Part shown: one piece after another, positions 21,101-31,425 of the stretch
How positions within the stretch are numbered: position 1 is the stretch's first letter
How the letters are laid out: the number at the start of each line of letters is the position of its first letter
Source: Triparma columacea
Taxonomy: Eukaryota > Sar > Bolidophyceae > Parmales > Triparmaceae
Assembly: GCA_030267965.1 (NCBI GenBank)
Contig: BRYA01000553.1
Span: 17,167-81,166 of the forward strand
DNA length: 64,000 bases
Reading direction: 5' to 3'
Made by a program: the position numbers and the translations under genes
Notes under the pieces: model-generated
The model's input: the letters and a program-made list of their open reading frames with translations, nothing else
The model's database searches: none
What the model was told of the DNA's origin: nothing

Positions 21101-23134
21101 TGGGCGGGCAGGTTGACATGGACACTGCGACGAACGGCGCCATTGCCCTTCTTGCTCGTGCCGAGAGGGAGGTGAGCTGGAGTGGTGTGCGTTGACACTT
21201 TACGATGATAGGTCGTCGCCCTAGTTGGTTATCCTGCCGCCTGTATTCTAACCCTTTTCGGAATTCGCTACGCTCATCGCCGTATCGCAGGACGAAGGTT
21301 CGCACTCCCAGAAGCAGCTCGTCAATGAGGCTCTCGATATCCTTAGGGAGGCTTACCGAACGAGCTGGAGCCTTCCCGGGACGAGGGAGGCCCTTTCGAT
21401 GGGAAGCCACATAATGCTCAGGGGTGCGCTCGATTTTGGCAACCTTTTGATGGGGAGAAAGGGGGGGGTGAATCAACCTAAGATTTCAGGAAGGTCCAAG
21501 AGGACGCTTAGAACCCTGGTGAAGCAAGTGTACAGGGAGGTGAGAAGATTTGCGACAAGAATAAGCAGGAACATGGCAATTCTAAGTTACTCACGCAATC
21601 TTCGCTCTGCTCTTCCCAGTACCAACGTCAGTTGTGGGACCCGGATGGCGTCGCGGACGCTCCAATGCTCGGTTGCTCCGAGTCTGGAGACGAGGAGAAT
21701 GGAGAGTGGCACTTCCATCAGTGGGGCAACGTGGGCGTTTTCTGTATGGACGTCAAGGAGACGAAGATCTGGAAGGGCAGGAGGTGAGACGATAGGCCCC
21801 CCTCATCAGATACTGTGGCAGATACTAACTCGACAACCCTCGCCAATGCTCTCATCGCTCGTCACAGTGGGGGTAAGGACAGTGACATGCCCCTCATAAG
21901 CGATAAGCAGTGGGCGAGCTTCAGTGATGCCATTAGCGTTGAGACTCTGGGGACGCTCATCATATGTTGCGAGGTTCCCTTCGTTAGTGATAGCATCGGA
22001 GACGCCAGGTACAAGGCCACCGACCCGGCGCACTCTCACCTGGTAGAACATTGGCCTTACCACGGGAGCGAGCTAATTAGGTTGCTCAATGGGCTGTTCG
22101 AGTGGAAGGGAGCCCTGCCAAACAGGGAAGTTCTCCTTCTCTGCGGAGGAATCTCAGTCGGAGTCGACTCCATGCTGAAAAACACGACCCTTGGGAGTGA
22201 TATTAGGCAGATTATAACGGGTCCTGCCGCTGCCGAGTGCGAGACCGACCTCTGGGCGGAGAGGACAGGGGTCTTGAACGACAGCATAGCGTACGAGCAC
22301 GGACCAGTGACGACGGTACACAACTGCGTCCTCCTGCAAGCCACTGGTAACGGGCTCGGAGGCAGCACGTACGATGCGAATGTTACTTCTGCTGTCGACA
22401 TTTATGGCCACATTGGAGGGAGGAATGGATTGAAGAGGACGCCTCACTTCCTGGGAATGCTCCACACTGACAAAAAGAGAGGTGGAGGGGGGGATGTCAC
22501 AATGATCCAGAGCGGAGGGAGCGAGGAAGAGCTTGAAGAGCAAAGGTGGGTGCTGAAGGGGGAGAAACGAAGCAAGAACGAGACTCTATAGCATCGAAAT
22601 ACAGATGTTAACCCAACCTACCTACCCCTCCTCCACCCCTCCAGGTTCGCCCTCAACCTCATCCTGCTGAATCAAGTGATGGAGCGTGAGGACATTAGAG
22701 TCGGATTGAAGGCGGCCTTCAATCAGCTGCACTCCGGGGATAGCAAATCCTTCGACAACCCTGGGGACTTCGCCAGGGCTGCCGTCAAGGTTCTCACGAG
22801 GTACTACTACAACGCCCCCGCCGCGCTCAAGGACGTCGCGCTTCCTCCAAACCTTTATCTTATCGAGGTGGTGGCTACGATGTGGGAAGAGGGAACGATA
22901 GGGATCGAGGACAAGGTCGGCGATGATGCGTTGCCATCAGGGAAGAAGAAGACAGCGGAGGAGAAGCAGGCTGAGTGGGATGCCAAGAGGGGAGGGGGCA
23001 AAAACTGGAACGTGCCCCTGGCCCTCCTTAATGCGAATGGGTTTGTCAAATTCGCTCACGAAGCCTTCAAGAATGCTCTCATTGTGAGGATGAACCTGCT
23101 GCTCAAGAAAAAGTCGGAAAACATGAAGATGTAA
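18165..23134 (+). CDS. Tandem double PhoD-like protein with degenerate active sites
   Basis: Twelve exons (18165-18308, 18423-18471, 18549-18703, 18789-18908, 19007-19612, 19686-19955, 20027-20484, 20580-21171, 21291-21539, 21620-21783, 21868-22545, 22645-23134) give 1324 residues with every phase consistent. The start MGASES fits an N-myristoylation site. Two copies follow of a PhoD-type unit: an Ig-like entry domain (GPVIGKVTSTTALVL; GPIIGKVTHESAIVL), a metallophosphatase-like core and a C-terminal part with VLLLSGG / VLLLCGG. Canonical metal ligands look lost: HLGGQ in both copies where active enzymes have G-D, MVCSDRDVYPN for the DDH-type motif, and GGLCHGL / GGISVGV for GD.H.G. About 160 helical residues close the protein. 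It is probably a membrane-anchored pseudophosphatase. Confidence 0.82.
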
Positions 23135-23194
23135 TAAAAGGTGTCGCTTGGGATGAGGCAAAGTTGCAGATGATTGCATTGTGTATATTTACCT

Positions 23195-23716
23195 TTATGC
23201 GGCGGAGGTGGAAGGCTTGACGTAGATGTCGACAGTTGACTCCCCGAAAGGCCCCATGCTGACAGTCTCTTGGTGATCAAAGACGGTGTAGCCCTCCGAC
23301 TTGCAATCTCCAGCAGTGACACCTCCGAACTGGGAGAGGATGGTGGAGTGGGGGTGATAATTAGTGGAATAACATTGAGAAGACATGCGGTTGTTACAAG
23401 AACCCGTTTCTATTTGTTCCATGGACTTTTTTGGGTTCTCACCTTCTCAGCAAAGGGAGCAATTGTCGAGGATAGGCATAATTCGCCGCCTGTGAATGGA
23501 GTGAGGGGGTCGGGAAGAGGGTCAGGGAGGTTGGAAATGGTTAAGTTCTTAGGCCAGCTCGGCAGAACTCTTACAGGAAGCGTCATCAATTTTATGCTCA
23601 ACCTTGCAATCTGCAAGGATTTTTTCGAGTTCGTTGCTTGCCTTCTCGGTAAAGAGAAACCCGTCCTTGAAAGCAAGGGTCGAAGTGATTAAGGAAAGGA
23701 GGAGGATGAACTGCAT
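23195..23716 (-). CDS. Small secreted or plastid-lumen cysteine-containing protein, unknown
   Basis: Three exons on the minus strand (23716-23575, 23489-23443, 23329-23195) encode 107 residues. MQFILLLSLITSTLAF is a clear signal peptide, with A-F at the predicted cleavage site as in secondary-plastid presequences. The mature part is short, with four cysteines (ADCKVEH, ASCGELC, GDCKSEG) and an aromatic/Gly C-terminus (VSMGPFGESTVDIYV). The family was not recognised. Its start codon lies about 55 bp from the divergent glutathione transferase gene, so the two share a promoter region. Confidence 0.7.
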
Positions 23717-23770
23717 TTCTTGGATCTTTTTTGGCCAGCTTGGGGGACTGGGAGCCTGGTGGCCTTTCTG

Positions 23771-24764
23771 ATGCAAAACCAACCAACCATGTCTGCAATC
23801 ACTAGCGAAGCTGTGCAGCCTAGATGCTACGAGTTGCGATACTTTCCACTCATGGCAAAGGTATGTATGTTGCGAAATATTGGTTGGCTCATAATATATG
23901 CCTAGTCAACGAAACATTTTCGTTGACGACCTCGTCCTCACCCCACACACCTCCCTTTCGCGTCCCTCTTAGGGTCTAGGTCCCACTCTTGTACTTGAAC
24001 ACTCGGGTGTGGAGTGGAAGGGGAATGCCTCACTTCCTTTCTCAACGAAAACAGAATGGAAGGACTTGAAGCCGACAACTCCATTCGGTCAGCTTCCTCT
24101 CCTTTCGGTCGTAGAGAAAGGGGTGACCGTTTTTCACGTCGCACAGACGACTGCGATAATAAACTACGTTGGAAAGGTCTCTGGAATAGAGGGCGAGAAT
24201 AATTTATTTGCTCTCTCTCAGCAGCTCCTCGCCGAGGTGAGAAGGGATTAATAGCGACACGGACACAAACCTCCTGCGATACGTTTACATACATCCCTAA
24301 ACCCCTTAACTCCCCTCCCCCGCTGTCCCCCCCCTCCTCAGGGTGAGGACATCTACAACCTGATGGTCAAATACGTCCCCACTCTGTACAAACGCCTCTC
24401 GAGCCCTGGGATAACCACGACCAAGGGAACTCGGTCGGATTACGACCACTTTTTCTCCGAGACACTCCCGAAACACCTCACTCAGATCCAAACTCTCATC
24501 ACAACTTCCTCAAGGCAAACCCACTATGAGGGGGAGGGATTCCTGCCCGGCGAGCTGTACCTCTTTTCAATAATCCACCAAGCGTGCTTGGTTGCTCCTT
24601 TCATCGCCCTGTTCCCTGATCTGCAAGCATGGTACAGAGCGATCTTGAACAGCGAGAGCACCCAGAAGGTCTTGTGCGGAGAAAGCAAGATGGGGGTGCT
24701 GAACCAATACTTTCAGGCTGACGAAAGCGACGATGTCTGCAAAGTGGCTGACGAGAGATCGTAG
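23771..24764 (+). CDS. Glutathione S-transferase, sigma-like
   Basis: Exons 23771-23860, 23973-24236 and 24342-24764 give 258 residues. The N-terminal thioredoxin-like half reads CYELRYFPLMAKG, then LKPTTPFGQLPLL and AQTTAIINYVG, matching the YxLxYF, PFGQLPxL and QSxAIxRYL blocks of sigma-class GSTs. The C-terminal half is the expected all-helical domain with a late LFPDLQAWY. It would conjugate glutathione to electrophiles in the cytosol, since no signal peptide is present. A second in-frame ATG at 23789 is equally possible as start. It is divergent from the small secreted protein gene. Confidence 0.85.
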
Positions 24765-24806
24765 CAGGCTAACTAAAAGCGTGCTTTTTTTGAAGAACGA
24801 TTTGAT

Positions 24807-25655
24807 TCACACACCTTTTAACTTTTTTAGGAGGTGTTTTACCATCCTCTCCGCCCCCTCGCTATTCTGCTTCGCAATTTGAAGCTTAATAAAATCTGGC
24901 AAGCTCCCCGCTGGGTCCACACAAACGACAGTTGTCAGCACAACACCGTTTTGACAACCCTCATATTTGCTATATGCGAACTTAGTTTTCGCAAGCACGT
25001 CCTTTCCTATCCTCGCTTTTTCAGCAGCCTCGACATCCTCCAATCCTTCGCTAGTGCTCAAGCTGACGTTAACATTCTCCCCTTCATCCAAAGTATGAAC
25101 TGCCTCAAAACTGCACCTGTTGGCAGTGAAGACGGGGGTCTTTATGTGCGTGTACATGACGTACGAGCCCTCTATTTTTAGGTCCACTTCCAACTCTTGG
25201 CAGGTTAGAATAGGGTCGATGATCTTCATGTTCGAAGGATAAACATCTCGATGTGAGAATTCACGAAAGTCTTCAACAGTAAGACCAACAACCTGAAGGG
25301 GGAGAGGGGGAGGAAGAGAGGAGGGGGGTAGAGTTGGGGAGGGTGTTAGCGTGTGTGAGGTGCATATATATATATATAGCATAAGGGTTACGGCGCACCC
25401 TCTCCCCTCTTCACTCACCTTAATGACACTGATTGTCAAGGGTGTCCCATCTTGTGAACCGAGCCATGTGTTGACTTTGAGCTTTCCGGCGTCTTTCTTA
25501 AAGTGAGTATAAGATTTTGTCTCTCGTGCTGCGATATGTTGCTCCGCCAAGGCACAGAGCTTATCCCTGATGGTGGCATGGGAGGAGACGGTATCATCGG
25601 AATTGTTGGATTTTCTGATGGTATCGGATCCTTTGTCCTTTAAGAACGCAGACAT
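24807..25655 (-). CDS. START-like lipid-binding domain protein
   Basis: Exons 25655-25419 and 25292-24807 give 241 residues. The intron stays open in frame but has a GTGAGT donor and a CCTTCAG acceptor, and its translation is low complexity. The C-terminal region (SYVMYTHIKTPVFTANRC, then GVVLTTVVCVDPAGSLPDFIK and ERMVKHLLKKLKG) follows the START/Bet v1-like fold pattern of a late strand, D..G.LP and a long terminal helix. Such domains bind lipids in a hydrophobic cavity. There is no membrane segment or signal peptide. A distant multi-START gene occurs at 60791. Confidence 0.72.
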   Translation of the reverse strand: MSAFLKDKGSDTIRKSNNSDDTVSSHATIRDKLCALAEQHIAARETKSYTHFKKDAGKLKVNTWLGSQDGTPLTISVIKVSEEGRGCAVTLMLYIYICTSHTLTPSPTLPPSSLPPPLPLQVVGLTVEDFREFSHRDVYPSNMKIIDPILTCQELEVDLKIEGSYVMYTHIKTPVFTANRCSFEAVHTLDEGENVNVSLSTSEGLEDVEAAEKARIGKDVLAKTKFAYSKYEGCQNGVVLTTVVCVDPAGSLPDFIKLQIAKQNSEGAERMVKHLLKKLKGV

Positions 25656-25795
25656 TAGGAACCCCTCCCTACAGTTTCGCGTATTGTGAAGAGTATTAAA
25701 GGGTTTTAAGTGGCGTGCGTGTAAAGTGAAGCTGGGGACAAAAGCAATAATATGATTGACAAAAGTCTCCTGAATATAATTCTTAACCCCAAAAC

Positions 25796-26766
25796 ATGCT
25801 CCGGTTTTTAGCTCTGTTGTTCAGCCTATTTGTTAGCGTCGCATTAACGATGTCCTTCACTTCTCCTCGCTTAACTCCCCGTTTAAGCTTCTCACTTTCA
25901 GCTCGAGTAAGCCGAGGATTGTCAAAGCGCCTCACAAACTCCAGGCCTCAGCTAGATGATCCATTCAACCTATATGTGAAAGCAGGTCCAAATGGAGAGA
26001 GTGTGGGAGATTGGTAAGTTTGAATTGTGGCTATGAAGCAGAATATCACCTCAAGTCCCTTCGATGGCCGAGGTCACACCCAACTTCACATTCTCAGTCT
26101 CCCCTCCAATAATCCTTCTAACTTCGTCCCCCTCTCCGTCAACCCAATTCTAGCCCGTTCGCACACTACGTCCGTTCAGTTCTAGCCTCCAAGTCCATCC
26201 CCTACACCCTCACTCCCTGCACTGCCTCCACCAAGCCAACCTGGCTTACAAAATACTACGATGGGACCATGCCAGCGCTCCGTCACGGTTCCGAGGCTTA
26301 CGTAGAGTCTAGAACGATCGCCGATTACTTGACTTTCTTCTTCCCAGATGAGGGAATGTCATTAGAGGTTGGTGAACACTTTGAGGGGGCCTCATTTGCG
26401 ACTGAGAATTTCTTCTCCTCGCTCGCCAAGTACATCAAGAAGGTAGAAGACGACGATGCTGAGCTTTCGGACCTCAAGGCGTCCCTCTCTGCCCTAGACG
26501 CTCATCTCACCTCAACCGGGACAGCCTACCTAACTTCAGACGAGCTGTCTTTGTTGGACCTTTCCCTCGCCCCCCAGCTCCATCACATGGCAATCACGCT
26601 TGACGCTTTCAAGGCTTCCTCCTACCCCGCCTCCTCGGCGTTCGAGGAGTTCAAGGAGGTCAAGAAATACATAGACGTCATCACGAAGGAGAGGCCGTTT
26701 CTAAGCGCGAAGGACTACGATGACGAGGTCGTGGTCTGGGGGTGGACAAAGGCGAGGGGGGAATAA
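25796..26766 (+). CDS. DHAR/CLIC-type glutathione transferase, probably plastid-targeted
   Basis: Exons 25796-26013 and 26154-26766 give 276 residues. After a hydrophobic leader (MLRFLALLFSLFVSVALTMS) and a basic, Ser-rich stretch, the protein reads LYVKAGPNGESVGD, joined by the splice to CPFAHYVRSVLASKSIPYTL. This is the dehydroascorbate reductase/CLIC signature, with the catalytic Cys (residue 73) reconstructed exactly at the exon junction. The downstream sequence includes MPALRH.......ES..IADYL and a helical C-terminal domain. In plants this enzyme regenerates ascorbate with glutathione. The leader suggests plastid import through the secretory route. Confidence 0.85.
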
Positions 26767-26873
26767 ATTATATACACAGCTGTACGTGTGAAAAAAATCG
26801 CGCTAAATTTGTTTGAAAGGGCTTCAAAAGAAGATCAGATTGTCCTTGACAGCAGCTTGACACTATTTCCATC

Positions 26874-28171
26874 ATGATCCTGCTTGTCGCCCTCGTTCTC
26901 CTAATTTCCCTCCTCTCTGCTCATTCTCTCGATGTCAAAGCGCCCAAATTTACCGTTTCGCTGGATTCTCCTCCCCAGGAGAGATGGACAGAGCCTGGTA
27001 AGACCTATCGAACTGATAATCTTTGGGATTAGGATGCATGGACTATTATTACGTCAAGGGTGCCCAAGTAGACGTCGTTCATAAGAAGTCTGGGCGTCGT
27101 GTACTGGCATATCTTCACAAACACGGTTAGGGTCATAAATCACTAACCCCCCCCTCCTCATCCTACTCAGTATCGTATATGATCGACACTTACGGCTTCG
27201 ATCACAGCTTCAAGAATGTCCTTGACTACGTGGACTCTCTCATCCCAGAGCCCCTCCTCCTCAAGCTGGAGCCTGTCTTCCTCAAGGTGATGGACTCCTT
27301 CCCCGATGAGTACGCCACAGAGATCAAGGGAATATGGAACGCTATTGACGGGAAAGGTTACGGTGACAGGATCACGGTCGGCCAACTTGCGGCAATCAAC
27401 CTGATGTATGAGCTCACAGTGTTCTGCACGAGCGTCCTAGCTGAGGATCCCGACGGTAACATATACCACGGTCGCAACCTCGACTACGGCATCTCAGGCC
27501 TTCAGAACCTCACTGCCCAAATCGACTTCACCTCTGGTGGATCTGTCCTTTACACAGGTACCGAGTTTGTCGGATATGTGGGGCTCCTGACGGGAATGAA
27601 GCCCTCCGCCTTCTCCTTCTCTGTCGACCAGCGCGAGATGATTGACCAGCACAAGAACAACCACAAGGGCTGGGAAGCCTTCAAGGGCGTGATCGAGAAC
27701 ATAATATCCGGAGTTGAGGGGGGGAAGCCTGTCGGGATGTTCCTCCGAAAACTCGCTGAGGAGGGCTCGGACTTCTCAAACGCGCTCGAGGTTGTCTCGA
27801 AGGAGAACCTGATCGCCCCCGTGTACATAATGCTCGCTGGTACCGCATCCGGCGAGGCCGCCGTCGTAACCCGGAATCGTCTTCATCCCGACGATCAGGT
27901 CGGGGAGGGTGTTTGGCCTGTCGACGTCACCAACGGTGCATGGTTCCGGGCCGAGACCAACTACGACCACTGGGTCGACGTCCCCGATACGGACAACCGC
28001 CGGGGTCCCGTTAACCAATGCATGATAGAGCTGGGATTTGAGAACGTGGGACTGGAGGGGATCTACGATTGCTTGTCAACCCCCCCTGTGCTATGCGACG
28101 GGACGGTTTACACCACGCTCATGCAACCCAAGGAGGGCAGCTTCGAGACTACCATCAGGAACCAAGAGTAA
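26874..28171 (+). CDS. Acid ceramidase / N-acylethanolamine amidase family hydrolase
   Basis: Exons 26874-26997, 27033-27125 and 27171-28171 give 405 residues. A signal peptide (MILLVALVLLISLLSAHS) is followed by the family's N-terminal VSLDSPPQERW block. The catalytic core reads LTVFCTSVLAEDPDGNIYHGRNLDYG; its Cys (about residue 157) is the N-terminal nucleophile that forms after autocleavage in the family. GYVGLLTGMKP, TNYDHW and DNRRGP are further conserved landmarks. It hydrolyses the amide bond of ceramides or N-acylethanolamines in an acidic compartment; which substrate cannot be decided. The intron at 26998-27032 is only 35 bp, and the next donor is a non-standard GTTAGG, so exon 2 is less secure. 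Confidence 0.85.
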
Positions 28172-28306
28172 ATTTAAATCCGATCGTGACACTGTCAAAA
28201 ATCGTTTTGTTTGTCAAACGGATAGGTAATTGTCTTGTTACTGCTCCCCCCACACACACATCTTTCACCCCAACCCAAATGCCCTCTCTTTTTCCCAAAT
28301 GTCCCC

Positions 28307-30060
28307 TCACTCCCCTTTCTGCTTAATGGTGAAGCAGTTGATATCGAGTTTCTCACACAGCTGCCCAATAGTTTTCTTGCTCCAGTACACCATCCTTCCT
28401 CCCTGCCACATGCACAGTACCAGCAGCGTCCTCTCCCCGTCCTCGGGGGACTGGAACTGCATGCTCCAAGCCACTAGGGCGAGGGGGAGGATGTCAGGCT
28501 GGAGGGTGGCGAAGGTCATTTGGGCCATGGAGAATACGATCATCTTGTTGGTTATGTGGGAAAAGAGGAAACCCACGCTCAGAATTACCAGGCGGAGGTT
28601 AGAGGTAAGGACAGTTGGAGAGGAGATGACTAAGAACATGGAGGATAGAGCTGCGAGGAAGGGGGAGAGGAGGTGACCGAGGGAGATTATTCCTGCAGCG
28701 GAGACTGTCTTTTTGAGGCTTATGGTAAGGAGGACGGCGTTCATGGCGATCCAGCCCCAGATGAAGAGCTCGTTCATTTTCAGTCCCCCAACAGGGGAGG
28801 GAGAGTTGAACAGCTCTGACGGGTCGACAACGCCCAGGCCCTGAAGGACCCCAAAGACGAGGGAGAAGAGAGCGGTTCCGTGGTTGACCTCGGTGACCCC
28901 GAGCTCGCCGAACTTGTGGGGTAGCTCGTGGGTGTGGTACTCCTGCCACTGCGCCGTGAAAAACGAGAACTGCAGTACCACCTGCCCTGCGACCGCGATG
29001 GTCGTTGGTCCAAGATTAAGGACTGCCATGACGCTTGAGATGTGCGCGATGTTGCAGACGCAGTCGCACCCATGGTCGAAGAGCTGTCCTAGAGGGCTCG
29101 AGGTTCCGGTGCGGCGGGCCTGCTTACCGTCCATGCAGTCGAGGGTGTAGTACGCCCAGGTGCAGAAGCCGTTGACAATCAGGACCCAGTAGGGGGTCGC
29201 GTTGGGGGTGAAGAGGGGGTTGTAGTACCACGTTAGCAGGAAGGACGTGAGGCAAAACATCCCCCCAGAGGTGGTGACGAGGTTGGGGGCCATCCACATG
29301 GGAAGGACCTCCACCCACTTGTTCCAGAAGGGGTTCATCCAGTTATCGAAGCTAGTGTTGCCCCCCGCGACGTACTTGTGGATGGCGATATTCTCCGCAC
29401 CCTGCTCTGTCAGGACTCCCCCCTTCCTGGTGGGCGGATTCTCGTAGAGCCAAGAGTACTCTGGGTCGGCCTTGATCTTGACCTTCTCCCCCGATGCCTT
29501 CTTGGTCTTCTTCTTGATTGAAGCAGCGGAAGGTGTCCTGGAGGGTGTCCTGGAGGTTGACCTTGCCGACCTTGCTGATGACCTAGCAGCAGTAGGTGAC
29601 TTGGACCTTAAGGAGGTGGACTTCTTGGTGGAAGACTTCTTGGGGGTCCCTGCCTTCTCCTTCTTCGGTGTAGAAGTTTTCTTTGGGGTAGAAGCCTTCT
29701 TTGGTGAGGCGGCCTTCTTTGGTGTAGCAGACCTTGAACGTCCCTTTCCCTTTGGGGGTTTAGATTTCTTTGCTGATTGAATTAGTCGTGATACTAATTC
29801 AGCTTTCTTGCCGTTTTTGGGGACATCGAATGCATCACACTTTTCCTGTGTTGAAAGAATGACGAGCAGAAAAGGAAATTGGTGAGAAATTGCGTATAGA
29901 GAAGACATCTTAAAGGTCTTTGGAGGTTCGAACAAAAAAGCGTCAAGGGAAGAAATCATCAGAAAGACGATTAAATTCGCGAACGACACTACACCGAAAC
30001 GCATCCGACAATAGGACGCCTCACCTTGAGCTCCTTTACGGTGAGAGAAGAGAAGTCCAT
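28307..30060 (-). CDS. CDP-alcohol phosphotransferase (ethanolamine/choline type) with SAP and H1-like N-terminus
   Basis: Exons 30060-30025 and 29845-28307 give 524 residues. The short first exon MDFSSLTVKELK joins EKCDAFDVPKNGKKAELVSRL to form a SAP-like DNA-binding motif. A Lys/Ser/Pro-rich stretch follows (about residues 30-130, repeated TPKK/SPKK), resembling a histone H1 tail. The rest is a polytopic enzyme with the CDP-alcohol phosphotransferase signature DG..AR........G...D...D (DGKQARR...LGQLFDHGCD, about residues 250-275) and the phrase NPFWNKWVEVLP. It would make phosphatidylethanolamine or phosphatidylcholine in the ER or Golgi. Reading from an ATG in the first intron would give a false leader; the splice that restores SAP is preferred. 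Confidence 0.87.
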
Positions 30061-30277
30061 CTTATATAAAGAATGCTGGAATGCACTCCAGAGCTCAAAA
30101 TAAATCAGTGCCTTTCTGCCCTTCATAATTACCAAACTCAATCCTCCCTCTCACCCTTGAACCCCCCCGACACTGCCCCTTCAACCCAATCCTCCGAGAT
30201 AGTTCTAACTACTCCGTAACTGTGCCACAACCTCCCTTCCCCAAACAATTCCTCCCACCCCACCCCCCGGGCAAACC

Positions 30278-31326
30278 ATGCCTTACCCACAAATCCTTCT
30301 CCTCCTCCTCCTCCTTCTCCTCAACATCCACTCTGTCGCTGCCGAAGCTGAAGTTATGAGAATTTATGTCATCACGGGAACGAGTCTAAATAATCGCTTG
30401 GCGGACATTTTACGGAGCGTACCAACTCAGACTGAAAAAGGGGAGGTGAGGATGGGAATTTGGCGATGCTGCAGCGATGGTGATCCTGGACTGATGTCGG
30501 GTCATTTTTTGGCTCCATCTTGACCCAAATTTTACACGAATGCAGGCCCAGTATTGAACTGAACCACTAACCCTCGCCCTTACCTCAACCTCGCTCTCCG
30601 CAGAGCATCAAAGTAGAACGAATGCCTCTCTGTTTCGATCCCAACCCCCCTCAAACCATACCTACGTTCCAGTCACTCAAAAAGCTATACCAGGCAAAGA
30701 ATTATCCTTACCCTGTCCCTGAAGCTCACACCTGCTACTCTCCCAATCACCTCAATCCCTTTCCCCATTCCTCCACTGTCGTAACTTCCCCTGAATACGC
30801 CCACAACATCCTCTCCGCTTCCCGCGTCGTCGTAATATACCCTGCCGTTCTCGACCTTTCATCTCGTGACCCCATAAAAGCCGGTCTCGATCTTGTTCGT
30901 TCCGTCCCTTCCAAGTTACTTTCCCCCTTCCTCACAATTCCCCCCCGCCCCACTCTAGTCGTAATGCTCGAGCCTGCAACTCAGAACGCGAACACGCTAG
31001 GGTTAGGGTTACTGATACCCTTCCAGACCCTCTACCCCAACGCCCCTACCATCCGAGCGCCATCCCTTCAAAAAGCAGCACTACACACCATCAGACACGC
31101 ACTCCTACCCCCACTACCACACTACCCTCAAGACATAACCATACTCCTCCCCCATATAGTAATCCTACTAGCGTTCTGGGCTGCGGTGTTTGTGCTCTGG
31201 AAGGCTGGTACGTTTTACGTGACGGTGCTGCAGGGAATGCTGGCGGAGCTTACTAAGGAGTACCAGGTCAATGAGGAGAAGGACAAGAAGGATAAGGCTA
31301 CGAACGACGCGACGGGGACCAGCTAG
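30278..31326 (+). CDS. Unknown single-pass membrane protein with signal peptide
   Basis: Exons 30278-30445 and 30604-31326 give 296 residues. MPYPQILLLLLLLLLNIHSVAA is a signal peptide. The lumenal part has short beta/alpha segments (MRIYVITGTSLNNRLADIL, ASRVVVIYPAVLDLS) and is proline-rich. A membrane segment lies at about residues 240-265 (ILLPHIVILLAFWAAVFVLW), followed by a charged cytoplasmic tail rich in Lys/Glu. The family was not recognised. It is divergent from the phosphotransferase gene, with 217 bp between starts, and convergent with the methyltransferase gene. Confidence 0.7.
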
Positions 31327-31425
31327 GGCGCAGTATTTATATTATATTTTTGGCAAGAACGAATAAGTGAGAGAGAGTACTTTTTTCACTATCTTTTGTC
31401 ATATTCATATATTCTTTTACGTGAC

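Noticed and set aside
29846..30004. A start at MRFGVVSFANLIVF giving the phosphotransferase a signal-peptide-like leader
   Set aside because: It lies inside the intron between 30025 and 29845. The spliced form restores a SAP motif, which is a stronger match.
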